NCBI GenBank assembly: GCA_963745955.1
Contig: CAVUZI010000003.1
Location: 62,001-126,000, forward strand
Direction: 5' to 3'
DNA from: Bog-756 sp963745955
GTDB taxonomy: Bacteria; Actinomycetota; Acidimicrobiia; Acidimicrobiales; RAAP-2
DNA length: 64,000 bases
Shown: in pieces, positions 9,336 through 18,802 of the stretch
How positions within the stretch are numbered: position 1 is the stretch's first letter
How the letters are laid out: the number at the start of each line of letters is the position of its first letter
Made by a program: the position numbers and the translations under genes
Notes under the pieces: model-generated
What the model saw: only the letters and a program-made list of their open reading frames with translations
What the model was told of the DNA's origin: nothing
Database searches by the model: none

Positions 9336-9384
9336 TGCTGCGGATCACTGAAATTCCCCACCCTCGATCACTGAAATTCCCCAC
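9336..9384 (+). repeat. Left end of IS21-type element
   Basis: Two tandem copies of GATCACTGAAATTCCCCA (from about 9343 and 9366) form the left terminal array. The right end carries the complementary array. Confidence 0.8.
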
Positions 9385-9487
9385 CCCCTGAGCCGGGTGG
9401 CGGGCCACTTGAAGGGTCCGCCAATCCGGTAGAGGGCCCCTCGAAGCTGGCGGCGTCCAAACCAGCCAGCCCGAGGAGCCCCCTGCC

Positions 9488-10864
9488 ATGTTCTCAGTGG
9501 GAGAAGACGTGGAAGCAGATGCACTGTTCAAACGGGGGTGGACCGTCTCGGCCATCGCCCGTCACCTGGGTCGTGACCGCAAGACGATCCGTTCCTATTT
9601 GTCGGGCGAACGGACACCAGGTGTCCGCCGGTCGGAGTTGCCCGACCCGCTCGAGGAGTACCGGGCTTACCTGGTCGCCCGGTTCGCCGACGACCCGCAC
9701 TTGTGGGCCTCGGCCCTCTTCGACGAGGTGGTGGCCCTCGGGTATCCCTCGTCCTATGTGAGCTTCGCCCGCCAGATCCGCCTGGCCGGGCTGCGCCCGC
9801 ACTGCGAGGCGTGTTCGGGGGTGAAGGGCCGAGAGACCATCGAGATCGACCATCCCTCCGGTGAGGAGATCCAGTGGGACTGGTTCGAACGGCGGAAGGC
9901 TCCGTGGGGGGCGACTGCCTATGGGCTCCTCGGCACGCTGTCCCACTCGGGAAAGACCCGCGGGGTGCTGGCCGAGTCCATGGACCAGCCCCATCTCGTC
10001 GAGGCCATGGATGGGGTGATGCGGCGCCTCGGCGGCACCGCCCGGAAGTGGCGGACCGACCGCCTGGCCACGGTCATCGTTCCCGGCACCGCCGACGTGC
10101 AGGCCAGCTTCGCTCCGGTGGCCAAGCACTACGGAGCCATCGTCACGCCGTGCCCGCCCCGGCGGGGGAACCGCAAGGGAGCGGTCGAGTGCGGCGTGAA
10201 GTTTTGCTGCGGCCGATGGTGGCGCACCATGACGGCCACCACCATGGCTGAGGCCCAGGTGAGCATGGACCACTTCTGGTCGACCACCGGCGATGCCCGA
10301 CTGCGGCCGCCGGGGCGCTATCTCGATCCGGAGGAGCTGACCGGAGAAGAAGGCCGCCCCAGGTGGCCGACCGTCGGTGAACTGGCCGACGCCGAGGAGC
10401 TGATGGCCCTGCCCGCGGTTCCCTATCCGGCCACCATCGAGGTGACGAAGGTCGTCGACGACAAGGCCAGCGTGGCCTTCCGGGGCAACCGTTACTCGGT
10501 GCCTCCGGGGATGGGCGGAGCCGAGGTCACCCTCCGGCACCGCCTGGGCACCGGCAGCCTCGAGGTCTTTGCCCCTTCGGGCGTCGAACTGGTCTCCCAC
10601 CGCCTGGCCCTGGCCGGTGCCGGCGCCATGGTGCGCACCGAGGCCCACCGGGTGGCCTTGGAGGCCGTGGTGCTCGCCCAGTTCTCCACCCAGCGTCCCT
10701 GCGACCGGAAGGCCAACAAGCCCCCCGGCCCGGCCGCACTGTCCGAACGGGAACGCCTGGTCCATAGAGCAGGGACGGAACCGGGCGTCGACCTCGAGGC
10801 CATGGCCGAGATCATCGCCCTGGCCTTCCCCGGAGCGACCGAGGCCGGGGAGGTGCCGGCATGA
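9488..10864 (+). CDS. istA: IS21 transposase IstA
   Basis: This 458-aa transposase starts with a helix-turn-helix (TVSAIARHLGRDRKTIRSYL, about residues 19-38) that binds the element ends. The DDE core is visible as D in IQWDWFE (about 132), D in WRTDRLAT (about 191) and E in KGAVECGV (about 233), followed by the Mu-type C-terminal beta-barrel (GNRYSVPPGMGG). IstA catalyses strand cleavage and joining and needs IstB. It overlaps istB by 4 nt (ATGA), the usual IS21 coupling. Confidence 0.93.
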   Translation: MFSVGEDVEADALFKRGWTVSAIARHLGRDRKTIRSYLSGERTPGVRRSELPDPLEEYRAYLVARFADDPHLWASALFDEVVALGYPSSYVSFARQIRLAGLRPHCEACSGVKGRETIEIDHPSGEEIQWDWFERRKAPWGATAYGLLGTLSHSGKTRGVLAESMDQPHLVEAMDGVMRRLGGTARKWRTDRLATVIVPGTADVQASFAPVAKHYGAIVTPCPPRRGNRKGAVECGVKFCCGRWWRTMTATTMAEAQVSMDHFWSTTGDARLRPPGRYLDPEELTGEEGRPRWPTVGELADAEELMALPAVPYPATIEVTKVVDDKASVAFRGNRYSVPPGMGGAEVTLRHRLGTGSLEVFAPSGVELVSHRLALAGAGAMVRTEAHRVALEAVVLAQFSTQRPCDRKANKPPGPAALSERERLVHRAGTEPGVDLEAMAEIIALAFPGATEAGEVPA

Positions 10865-11646
10865 GCGAGCACTCCAAGTACCAAGAGCTCCGGGCCCATC
10901 TGGCCTTCTTGCGGATGACCGCGGCGGCCGAAGCACTGCCGACGGAACTCGACCATGCAGTGAAAGCCAAGCTCAGCCATCAGGACTTCTTGGAACGCCT
11001 GCTGTCGGTCGAGGTGGCCGCGGTGGACGAGCGACGGCGGGCCAGCCTGTCCCGGTTCGCCTCCCTGCCCTCGCCGTTCACTCTGGCCGACTTCGACTTC
11101 TCGGCCCAGCCGTCGGTGGACAAGAAGATCATCGATGAGCTGGCCACCCTGCGCTTCGTCGAGGACGCCACCAATGTGCTCCTGATCGGACCGCCGGGGG
11201 TGGGTAAGACCATGCTGGCCGTCGGGCTCGGACATGCGGCCGTGGCCGCGGGGATGCGCACCTATTACACGACGGCCGCCGAGCTGGCGGCCCGGTGCCA
11301 CCGGGCGGCATTGGAGGGCAGGTGGGCGACAACCATGCGCTTCTATGCCGGGCCACGGCTCCTGATCATCGACGAGGTGGGCTACCTGCCCCTTCCCGCC
11401 GAAGCGGCCGCCGCCCTGTTCCAGGTGGTCAGCCAGCGCTACCTGAAGGGTTCGATCGCCCTCACCACCAACCTCGGGATCGCCAGCTGGGGGAAGGTCT
11501 TCAACGACGACCCCATGGTGGCCGGCGCCATGTTGGACCGGCTCCTCCACCGGAGCGTCGTCCTCAACATCGACGGTGACAGCTACCGGATGCGCAGTCA
11601 CCGGGCCCGGGCCGAGGCCAGCCGGAAGGCGGTGGCCGGACCATGA
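10861..11646 (+). CDS. istB: IS21 helper ATPase IstB
   Basis: This 261-aa AAA+ ATPase has Walker A GPPGVGKTMLAVGL (about residues 108-121) and Walker B LLIIDEVGYLPL (about 169-180), plus sensor-1 ALTTNLG. IstB is a DnaC-like protein that chooses target DNA and activates IstA. The start overlaps the end of istA. Full length for the family, so the element looks competent. Confidence 0.93.
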   Translation: MSEHSKYQELRAHLAFLRMTAAAEALPTELDHAVKAKLSHQDFLERLLSVEVAAVDERRRASLSRFASLPSPFTLADFDFSAQPSVDKKIIDELATLRFVEDATNVLLIGPPGVGKTMLAVGLGHAAVAAGMRTYYTTAAELAARCHRAALEGRWATTMRFYAGPRLLIIDEVGYLPLPAEAAAALFQVVSQRYLKGSIALTTNLGIASWGKVFNDDPMVAGAMLDRLLHRSVVLNIDGDSYRMRSHRARAEASRKAVAGP

Positions 11647-11867
11647 ACGACCCTCGCACCGCCGACACGCCCACGGCCGACCCCGACGAAAGGAAGCAAA
11701 CCATCTATCGCACGTCCGCCTACTACGCCCCGGCATCGCCGATGGGCCTGTTACCGGCGTGCTGGAAGGTCATGCACCACTGCACTACCTGTCACGATCG
11801 GGTCGGTCCCGACCAGCTCATCGCGCACGCTCGTCAGCACGACAAGGAGGTGGTCGACACCGACTGA
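11643..11867 (+). CDS. Small Cys/His-containing passenger protein in the IS21 element
   Basis: ATG 11643 overlaps the istB stop by 4 nt and opens a 74-aa frame. Its second half, CWKVMHHCTTCHDRVGPDQ, followed by LIAHARQH, spaces Cys and His like a small zinc finger. No family was recognised. IS21 elements normally carry only istA and istB, so a third coupled frame is unusual. It may be a DNA-binding or regulatory passenger, or simply a read-through tail. Confidence 0.5.
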   Translation: MNDPRTADTPTADPDERKQTIYRTSAYYAPASPMGLLPACWKVMHHCTTCHDRVGPDQLIAHARQHDKEVVDTD

Positions 11868-11903
11868 CCTACACTCACCACAAGCTCGCTGCCCCGCTCA
11901 ACA

Positions 11904-11954
11904 ACTGGGGAATTTCGGTGATCGAGTCTGGGGAGTAATCCGTGATCCCTACCA
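11904..11954 (-). repeat. Right end of IS21-type element
   Basis: On the minus strand this reads TGGTAGGGATCAC, a degenerate first repeat, then GATCACCGAAATTCCCCA. It mirrors the left end. Confidence 0.8.
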
Positions 11955-12851
11955 ATGGTTCCAGCACTGGCGATCCCAGCAGGAGCAGTCGCGCCAGAGC
12001 TCCAGTGTGTCACCAACGCCAAGGACATGGACTTGAGTTTGCCAGGAGCCTGTCCCAGCGGCTCTCCGACGATCGTTGGCTTTGATGGCGCCTCCGGTCT
12101 CGCAGTGACGAGCACGGGCACGGTCTACAGCGATGGGATTCAAACCCAAGGGATGAACGGGCACCCTCTGGCGGCACCGATCATTGGCATCGCACCGACG
12201 ACTCCCATTGGTGAAGCTCCATCTGAGGGGAGCTTTGCGGCCTACTGGCTTGCTGCCAGCGACGGTGGTGTCTTTTCATTCCGTCGTGCATCGTTCCTCG
12301 GTTCGATGGGAGGCAAGCATCTGAATGTCCCGATCGTGGGGATCGCCACCACGGACGACGGCAAGGGATATTGGCTTGTGGCCTCTGATGGCGGAGTCTT
12401 TGCCTTTGGCGATGCAGGATTCTACGGCTCGATGGCTGGTAAGCATCTGAACGCACCCATCGTGGGGATCGCCCCAATGACCAACGAGTTCGGATTGCCG
12501 GACCAGAAGGGCTACTACCTGGTTGCATCCGATGGCGGAGTCTTCGCCTTTGGTGATGCAGGCTTCTACGGTTCGATGGCTGGTCACCATCTGAGCGCAC
12601 CGATCGTGGGGATCGCCTCCACGCCCTCCGGCTACTTCTTGGCTGGGTCGGATGGTGGAGTGTTTGCGTTTGGCGAGGCGGTGTTCAGCGGTTCCGGTGT
12701 GGGTCTGCTCAGCGCACCCGTAATCAGCATCTCAACAGGGTTGGAAGCAGTGGCGGATACGGCAGATGTCGGAGGAGGTCCGAGTCCCCAATCGTGGTTC
12801 GCTCAAATCACAACATCGACAGGTGACTCGTTGCTCTTGCTGCCCTTCTGA
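11955..12851 (+). pseudogene. 3' fragment of IS-interrupted secreted repeat protein
   Basis: This frame (298 aa) starts at the ATG created by the right target duplication and carries the mature part of the interrupted protein. It has four to five tandem motifs such as GYWLVASDGGVFAFGDAGF followed by GSMAGKHLNAPIVGIA. These repeats are common in exported proteins of Acidimicrobiia and relatives, and probably form a beta-propeller-like fold. Without the signal peptide at 9272 the product would stay in the cytoplasm if made at all. Function unknown. Confidence 0.8.
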
Positions 12852-12911
12852 CCTGTCTGTCGCCGCCGGCTCGGTGGCTACCCCGGGGTCCCCGACAAAC
12901 CGAGCCGTCCT

Positions 12912-13274
12912 TTACGTGTCCGGTGCCTGGTCTGGACGCGGAACTGATCTCAGATCCAACCCGCCGATGTGTTCGAAATCGGCAGGGTTGCACGTGAAGA
13001 GCGGAAGACCATTGGCGAGCGCCACGGCCGCGATCATCGCGTCGTAGGACCGGGCACCGGTCTTGCGCCCCGCACGGTGAAGCGACGCTGCGACGCGGCC
13101 GAACGCTCGGGCCGCCGCTGCATCAATGGGAAGGGGGTCGAAGTCGGCCTCTGCCTGCTGTAGACGAAGCTGGCGAGTCGCTCGCTCGCCAGGATCTGCC
13201 GCAACGAGGGGGCCGACGGAGAACTCGGCGAGAGTGACAGCCGTGACGAGAGGTTCGGGTGGACTGACACGCAC
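12912..13274 (-). pseudogene. VapC-type PIN toxin, N-terminally truncated
   Basis: The sequence TAVTLAEFSVGPLVAADPGE, then SYDAMIAAVALANGLPLFTCN, is a PIN-domain C-terminal two thirds. It has the second acidic residue (AEF) and the third and fourth (YDAMIA, NPADF). The N-terminal strand with the first catalytic Asp (usually LDTSxL) is absent in every frame upstream, and no antitoxin gene precedes it. The first usable codon is GTG at 13272-13274. Probably a dead remnant of a toxin-antitoxin module. Confidence 0.65.
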
Positions 13275-13558
13275 CGGCACTGTAACGACAGGGTACAGGC
13301 TGGAGCCGTCATTTACCCCGCCGTGAGGTCCACTGCGACGGCACCCATTCACCAGTCTCGACCTCCCTCTGCACCGTCCAGCCAGCGGCATCCCCCCGCC
13401 GGGGGCGGTGGAGCGGATCGCCCCCGATGAGTTCCTGGTCCATCGTGATCGGACCGTACCAAGGATCACTGAGGACTGCCCCCAACCACCTGGATGGGTG
13501 GGTACCCAGTCCTCGAAGCTTCTACCGTTGCGATACCGGTCGAAAAAGGAGATGACCC

Positions 13559-13822
13559 ATGTACGCAATCGTCAGCAACGTCAGCGTTGAAAACCCCGAC
13601 GAAGCACGACTCCTTCTTCCGGAGGCCCGAGAAGCCCTCGTCTCTCGGGCTCCAGGCATCGTCAGCGGCTACTGGCTGGAACCCGTCAATGGTATTGGGG
13701 CCTCTGTTCTGGTCTTTGAGACTAAAGAACACGCTGAGAAGGCCGCCGAGTATCCGGTGCCTCCGATGCCAGACGTTGCCTTGCTTGACCTAACCATCCG
13801 GGAGGTATTTGCACACGTCTGA
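13559..13822 (+). CDS. Small dimeric alpha/beta-barrel protein
   Basis: This 87-aa protein (MYAIVSNVSVENPDEARLLL, then VLVFETKEHAEKAAEY) has the beta-alpha-beta pattern of ABM/EthD-type ferredoxin-like dimers. AAGGAGA lies a few bases upstream of ATG 13559, a strong ribosome site. Relatives include monooxygenases of the antibiotic biosynthesis type and sensor-like proteins. No catalytic residue can be singled out. Confidence 0.65.
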   Translation: MYAIVSNVSVENPDEARLLLPEAREALVSRAPGIVSGYWLEPVNGIGASVLVFETKEHAEKAAEYPVPPMPDVALLDLTIREVFAHV

Positions 13823-13886
13823 TGGAGGTTGGGGACACTGCCCCCGACCAACCGGCTTGGGGCGCCAGCGCGAAGATGCCTCGAAG

Positions 13887-14306
13887 CTATCCAGACGACC
13901 AAGGGTTGATGAGCTCAACGCCGACTCCGGCGAAGTCCCTTTCATTTCTTGTTGCCAGAAACGCGTTATTGACCTGGCAGATCGCAGCGATCTGGGCGTC
14001 GTAACCACTGATCGGCGTTCCTTGACGATCGCGATGGTCGACGATCTCTGGGTAGACCGTGGCCGCAGCTACATCGAATGGGAGCACATCGTCAGCAAAC
14101 CGGCTGAACACATCCACCGCAGCTTCCCGCAGCGCGTCCTTCCGTCTGCCGCTGGGTAGCCGTGCGATGCCGTACAGAATCTCGGCCACCGTGATGGTCG
14201 TGATTCGCAGCTCGTGACGGCCTTGTGCGGACACCCAAGCTCGAACTTCGGGTGAGGGCTCGACCCGCATCAGCTCCGAAACCACGTTGGTATCGGCGAC
14301 GATCAC
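13887..14306 (-). CDS. VapC/FitB-type PIN-domain toxin
   Basis: This 139-aa PIN ribonuclease has all four acidic positions: D5 (MIVADTNVVSEL), E42 (TVAEILYG), D103 (GYDAQIAAI) and D124 (NERDF). It would cut RNA, often tRNA, when released from its antitoxin. The start overlaps the antitoxin stop by 4 nt, so the pair is coupled. The sequence is closest in pattern to FitB proteins (TNVVSELMR, ITTITVAEILYGI). Confidence 0.85.
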   Translation of the reverse strand: MIVADTNVVSELMRVEPSPEVRAWVSAQGRHELRITTITVAEILYGIARLPSGRRKDALREAAVDVFSRFADDVLPFDVAAATVYPEIVDHRDRQGTPISGYDAQIAAICQVNNAFLATRNERDFAGVGVELINPWSSG

Positions 14307-14548
14307 GTTGTGAAGTCGACAGCTCGTGGCGCTGCTGAACGGGGCGGAAGGTCGAGGTCAACACCGCCGAGTTCACCAAATCGGGCCGCGAGTGCTTCCA
14401 ACAGGTCTTCGTCGTCGTCTGGCTCCCGAACCGCTTCGATGAGAATCGCCCGCATTTCGGCTTCCATCGACCGACCATGGGCGGCAGCCCGCACCCGGAG
14501 CCGCTCTCTCACCTTGTCATCCAAGTTTCGAATGCTCACTGCGGCCAT
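14303..14548 (-). CDS. FitA/VapB-type ribbon-helix-helix antitoxin
   Basis: This 81-aa antitoxin has an N-terminal ribbon-helix-helix (MAAVSIRNLDDKVRERLRVR, AAAHGRSMEAEMRAIL) typical of FitA, and an acidic C-terminal half that wraps the toxin. ATG 14546-14548 was chosen over upstream codons because AGAGGTGG lies just before it and the RHH begins there. It should repress its own promoter through the palindromes at 14561-14577. Confidence 0.85.
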   Translation of the reverse strand: MAAVSIRNLDDKVRERLRVRAAAHGRSMEAEMRAILIEAVREPDDDEDLLEALAARFGELGGVDLDLPPRSAAPRAVDFTT

Positions 14549-14560
14549 CTCGTCCACCTC

Positions 14561-14577
14561 TGCTAGCAATGCTAGCA
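14561..14577. promoter_or_regulatory. Probable antitoxin operator (paired palindromes)
   Basis: TGCTAGCA occurs twice with one base between (TGCTAGCAATGCTAGCA), and each half is itself a perfect palindrome. It lies 13 bp upstream of the antitoxin start. The half-site resembles the TGCTATCA half-site known for FitAB. Confidence 0.65.
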
Positions 14578-14613
14578 CTTCCAGCGACCGAGCAGTCAGC
14601 GGCAGGTGGTGAC

Positions 14614-15004
<391 letters not shown>

Positions 15005-15110
15005 GTCTCCACCATCGTCCCACACCAGGCCCTGCCCATGCCCGCCGAGGACAGGCCGGTCCCGACGACAGTCCGGGTCACAGGGTGGCTCTAACCTGGC
15101 GCCGTGCCCA

Positions 15111-16584
15111 GTGGTTCGCCCGTCACCAGACCCCGACCGCCCTGCGCCCGAGGGCGCGGGTACCGACGCGCTCTCCATCACCGAGTTCTACAACCGTGTC
15201 GACCGGGCCCTCCGATCGGCGTTCTCCAGTGAGCTCTGGATCACCGGGGAGATCCGGACCATGAAGGTCCTCCCGAAGGGCCACTGCTTCATCGATCTGG
15301 TCGACCCGACCAATGCCCAGGACAGCGGCGCCCCGACGCTCAACGTGAAGTGCTGGTCGACCCGGTGGCGCAGCGTGCGGACCACTCTCGACAGCCTGGG
15401 CATCACACTGGACGCCGGCATGGTGGTGCGGGCCCGGGGCAAGGTCGAGTTCTACAAGGCCCGGGGCAGCGTCGACTTCATCCTCTCCGAGCTCGACACC
15501 GACGCCCTCCTGGGCAAGGTGGCCGCCGAGCGGGCCCGGCTCATCAAGGCGCTCGTCGACGAAGGTCTCTTCGACCGCCAGCGGCGGCTGCAGGTTGCCG
15601 CCCTCCCGCTCCGGGTGGGCCTCGTGGCCAGCCCGGACACCGAGGGCTACAACGACTTCCTGGGGGGCCTGCGCAGCTCGGGAATGGCCTTCGAGGTCAC
15701 CGTGGCGCCGACGGCCGTCCAGGGCAAGGTGGCGCCGGCCCGGGTCGCCGCCGCCATCTCGAACCTGCAGGCCGAACCCCTCGACGTCATCGTCGTGGTG
15801 CGGGGAGGGGGATCCAAGGCCGACCTGGCCGCCTTCGACCAGGAGCGTGTGGCCCGCGCCATCGCCACCTCCGTAGTCCCGGTCTGGACCGGCATCGGCC
15901 ACACCGGCGACCAGTCGGTCGCCGACGAAGTGGCCAACCGCTCGTTCATCACCCCGACCGAGTGCGGGCAGGAACTGGCCCTCCTGGTCATCGACTACTG
16001 GAGGCGGGTCGAAGACGCCGGTGCCGCGGTGGCCCGGATGGCCCGCGATCAGGTCCTGGCCGCCGACAGGCTCCTGGCCTCCCGCCAACGGGCGGCGGCC
16101 ATCGGTGCACGTGCCCAACTCGACCGCCATGGCGACGGGCTGGGCCACCGGGCCCGCACGTTGCGTGGCGTGTCGAGGGGCCAGCTCGACACCCACGCCC
16201 TCCGGCTGTCCGCCCGGGGTGAGGCGCTGATCGTGGCCGCCCTGCCGCGCGCTGCGGGCAGAGGACGAAGCCCTCGTCGGCCGGTCCACCCGGCTGGCCG
16301 CGCTGCCCGGACGCCAGCTTCTGGCCGAGGATCAGCGCCTGGACCAGTGGCGCAGACTGCTCGGCGCCTACGACTACCAGCGCCAGCTGGAGCGGGGGTA
16401 TTCGGTGACACGCGATGCGTCGGGACGGGTGGTCCGATCGGTTCACGATGTGGACACCGGGGCGCGCCTGCGGACGAGGGTCAACGACGGCGAGCTGGTC
16501 TCGACGGTCGAGGAGACCGGCACCTCGGACCCGGCACCCCGAAATTCGACAGCAACCACCCACCATGACGAAGGGACACAGTGA
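15111..16584 (+). pseudogene. xseA: Exodeoxyribonuclease VII large subunit, frameshifted
   Basis: XseA degrades single-stranded DNA together with XseB. The OB-fold start (SITEFYNRVDRALRSAFSS, LWITGEIRTMK) and catalytic core (GLVASPDTEGYNDFL, DVIVVVRGGGSKADL, WTGIGHTGDQSVADEVA) are intact. Near 16250 the frame changes, and the normal C-terminus (QRQLERGYSVTRDASGR) continues in another frame to TGA at 16582-16584; loss of a CT dinucleotide in CGCGCTCTGCGG would explain it. GTG 15111 is the in-frame start, but a leaderless-type TAACCT-6 nt-GTG at 15104 is out of frame, so a second indel near the start is possible. Essential-type gene, likely intact in vivo. Confidence 0.85.
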
Positions 16585-16599
16585 TGGCAACGACACGCG

Positions 16600-16971
16600 A
16601 TGGCGGGCGCAACAGCACCGGACCGCCGGATGACGCCACGGGTCGTCGGCGATCTGAGCTACTCGGACGCCGGCGCCGAGCTCGACGCCATCATCGAGGA
16701 GTTCGAGACGGGAGTGATCGACGTCGACCGCCTGGTCGACCAGCTGCAGCGGGCCACCGATATCGTCGACGAGCTCGATCGGCGGCTCCGGCGGACCCGG
16801 ATCCAGGTGGAGGAGCTCGTTCCCCGTCTGGAGGCGATCGGCCAGCAGGATGTCTCCGTGGTGGAGGTCATCGAGGTGGACATCGAGGAGGTGGACATCG
16901 AGGAGGATCCCTCCGGATACGAGGTCGACGGGCAGCCGACCCGCGACGACGCCTCACCCGGGCTCTTCTGA
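16600..16971 (+). CDS. xseB: Exodeoxyribonuclease VII small subunit
   Basis: XseB is a small helical protein that packs on XseA. LSYSDAGAELDAIIEEFETG (about residues 19-38) and LVDQLQRATDIVDELDRRLR match the family. An acidic C-terminal tail with EVIEVDIEEVDIEEDP is longer than usual. The listed start is ATG 16600; an ATG at 16584 that overlaps the xseA stop (TGATG) and has AGGGA upstream is the expected coupled start but is in another frame, so an indel between 16584 and 16640 is likely. Confidence 0.8.
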   Translation: MAGATAPDRRMTPRVVGDLSYSDAGAELDAIIEEFETGVIDVDRLVDQLQRATDIVDELDRRLRRTRIQVEELVPRLEAIGQQDVSVVEVIEVDIEEVDIEEDPSGYEVDGQPTRDDASPGLF

Positions 16972-16974
16972 TCC

Positions 16975-17037
16975 CACCGTCCCACCGGACCACCACCCCA
17001 CCGGACCACCACCCCACCGTCCCACCGGACGGCCGGA
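16975..17037. repeat. Short tandem repeat between convergent genes
   Basis: CCACCGGACCACCACCC (17 bp) is repeated about twice with partial copies on each side, between the xseB stop and the end of the acyl-CoA ligase gene. No terminator-like hairpin with a T-run was seen. Confidence 0.6.
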
Positions 17038-17048
17038 CCGGCCGTCGG

Positions 17049-18648
17049 TCAGGAGATGTTGCGCTCCCGCCCCGCCCAGTACGGCTGACGGAGCTCGCGT
17101 TTGAGCACCTTGCCCGAGGGGTTCCTCGGCAGTCCGTCGACGAAGTCGACAGACGTCGGGCACTTGTAATGGGCCAGGCGGGACCGGGTGGCGGCGATGA
17201 TGTCCATGGCCAGGCCTTCGTCGTCCTCGGACGCTCCCGGTGACCTGACCACGACGGCCTTGACCGTCTCACCCCAGCGGTCGTCGGGCACCCCGATGAC
17301 GGCCGCGTCGGCCACCGCGGGATGGGCGAGGAGCGCGTTCTCGACTTCGGCCGGGTAGATGTTCTCCCCGCCGGAGACGATCATGTCCTTGATGCGGTCG
17401 TGGAGGAACAGGTACCCCTCTGCGTCCATCCAGCCCGCGTCGCCGGTCCGGAACCAGCCGTCGTCGGAGAGGATGGCCGCCGTCTCCTCGGGCCTGTTCC
17501 AGTACCCCAGCATGTTCTGGTCGGATCGGGTCCACACCTCACCCACCTCGCCCACCGGGAGCGTCTCACCCGATGCGGCGTCGACGATACGGACCTCGAT
17601 GTGGTCGAACGGACGTCCCGCCGACCGGAGCAGCCCGGCCCGGGGGCCGTCCGGATCGTGGTCCGAGGGCATGAGCGAAGTGATGGCACCCGGTGGTCTC
17701 GGTGAGGCCGTACACCTGGGCGAAGTCGCAACCGAGCGCGCTCATCGACCGGACCAGCACGTCCTCGCTGATCGGGGATGCACCGTAGAAGATGGTGCGC
17801 AGCGAGCTCACGTCGGCAGTGGCCAGCTCGGGAGTGGCCAACAAGAACATCAGCACCGCCGGGACGACGAACGCTTCGGTGACCCGGTGCTCCTCGATGA
17901 GCCGGAGTGCCGCAGCCGGGTCCATGTCCCGGAGGATGACCGAGTGTCCTCCCCGGGACATGCCGCACAGCGCCCAACCGGTGCCACCGATGTGGAAGAG
18001 CGGCATGGCCACCAGCGAGACGGTGTCGGCACCGATGTGGAAGACCTGGTCCGCCTGGGTCAGGATGCACGAGATGTTCCGCCCCGAGATCATGGCGCCC
18101 TTGGGGAGCCCGGTGGTCCCCGAGGTGTAGAGCTGGGTGACCACGTCATCGGGACCCGGCCGGAACCCGGGGTCCGGCACCTCGGCCGGCCCGGACCCGT
18201 CCCGCCACTGGTCGAAGTTGTCGAGCGGTACCCAGGTGCGGACGCAGGTCACATACGGGGTCAGCTCCTTCACCGCGGTGGCGTAATCGGAGCCGAAGAA
18301 GACCACCCGGGCTCGGGCGTCCTCGATGATGGCGGCCATCTCGGCCGGGGCCAGTCGCCAGTTGACGGCCACGCTCACCGCTCCGAGCAGTGCGCATCCG
18401 AAGAAGACCTCGAAATACTCGATGCAGTTCCGGTCCACGAAGGCCACCCGGTCGCCGGCCGACACACCTGCCTCGGCCAGGGCCTGGCTGACCCGCTTGG
18501 CCCGATCGAAGACGTCCGACCACGTGAGCGTGACGGCACCTTCGGTGAGCATGGGCGCGTCGGGTGTCCGGCGCGCCCAGGTCCGGATCATGTCGGCTGC
18601 GGAGAGGTAGTCGGCCGGAGCCGCCTGGTCCGCTCGGTCGGTGCCCAA
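17049..18648 (-). pseudogene. Acyl-CoA synthetase (AMP-forming), frameshifted
   Basis: This is an about 530-aa ANL-superfamily ligase that activates a carboxylic acid through an acyl-AMP. The N-terminal part has the P-loop YTSGTTGLPKGAM and ends at VYGLTETTG. The C-terminal part (GWFRTGDAGWMDAEGY, RIKDMIVSGGENIYPAEVE, NPSGKVLKREL) continues in another frame. One extra base near 17688 explains the shift. TTG at 18646-18648 has AGGAGG about 8 nt upstream. Likely a FadD-type medium or long-chain enzyme; substrate unknown. Confidence 0.85.
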
Positions 18649-18802
18649 TCCCTGCCCCCTCCTGTTGACGGTGTCCCCGATGCCCCTCGTATGGCCCCCG
18701 GATGGTACTCCGGAGGCGGTCCGGACCGCGTCTGGGCATCAGCCGGCCGGTCCCGCGTGCCTCGTCTCGCCTCCTCTGCTCCACCGCCCGTAAGCTGTGG
18801 CG

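Larger units (their letters stand above)
9336..11954 (+). mobile_element. Complete IS21-family insertion sequence
   Basis: The element is about 2.6 kb and contains istA, istB and a small passenger frame. The ends are inverted: left TGCTGCGGATCAC (9336-9348) against right-end complement TGGTAGGGATCAC (11942-11954), matching at 10 of 13. Each end also has a second internal copy of GATCACYGAAATTCCCCA, as IS21 elements usually have multiple terminal repeats. A direct duplication ATGG lies at 9332-9335 and 11955-11958; because the next base is T on both sides it could be read as 5 bp, ATGGT. The intact genes and clean duplication imply a recent insertion. Confidence 0.9.
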
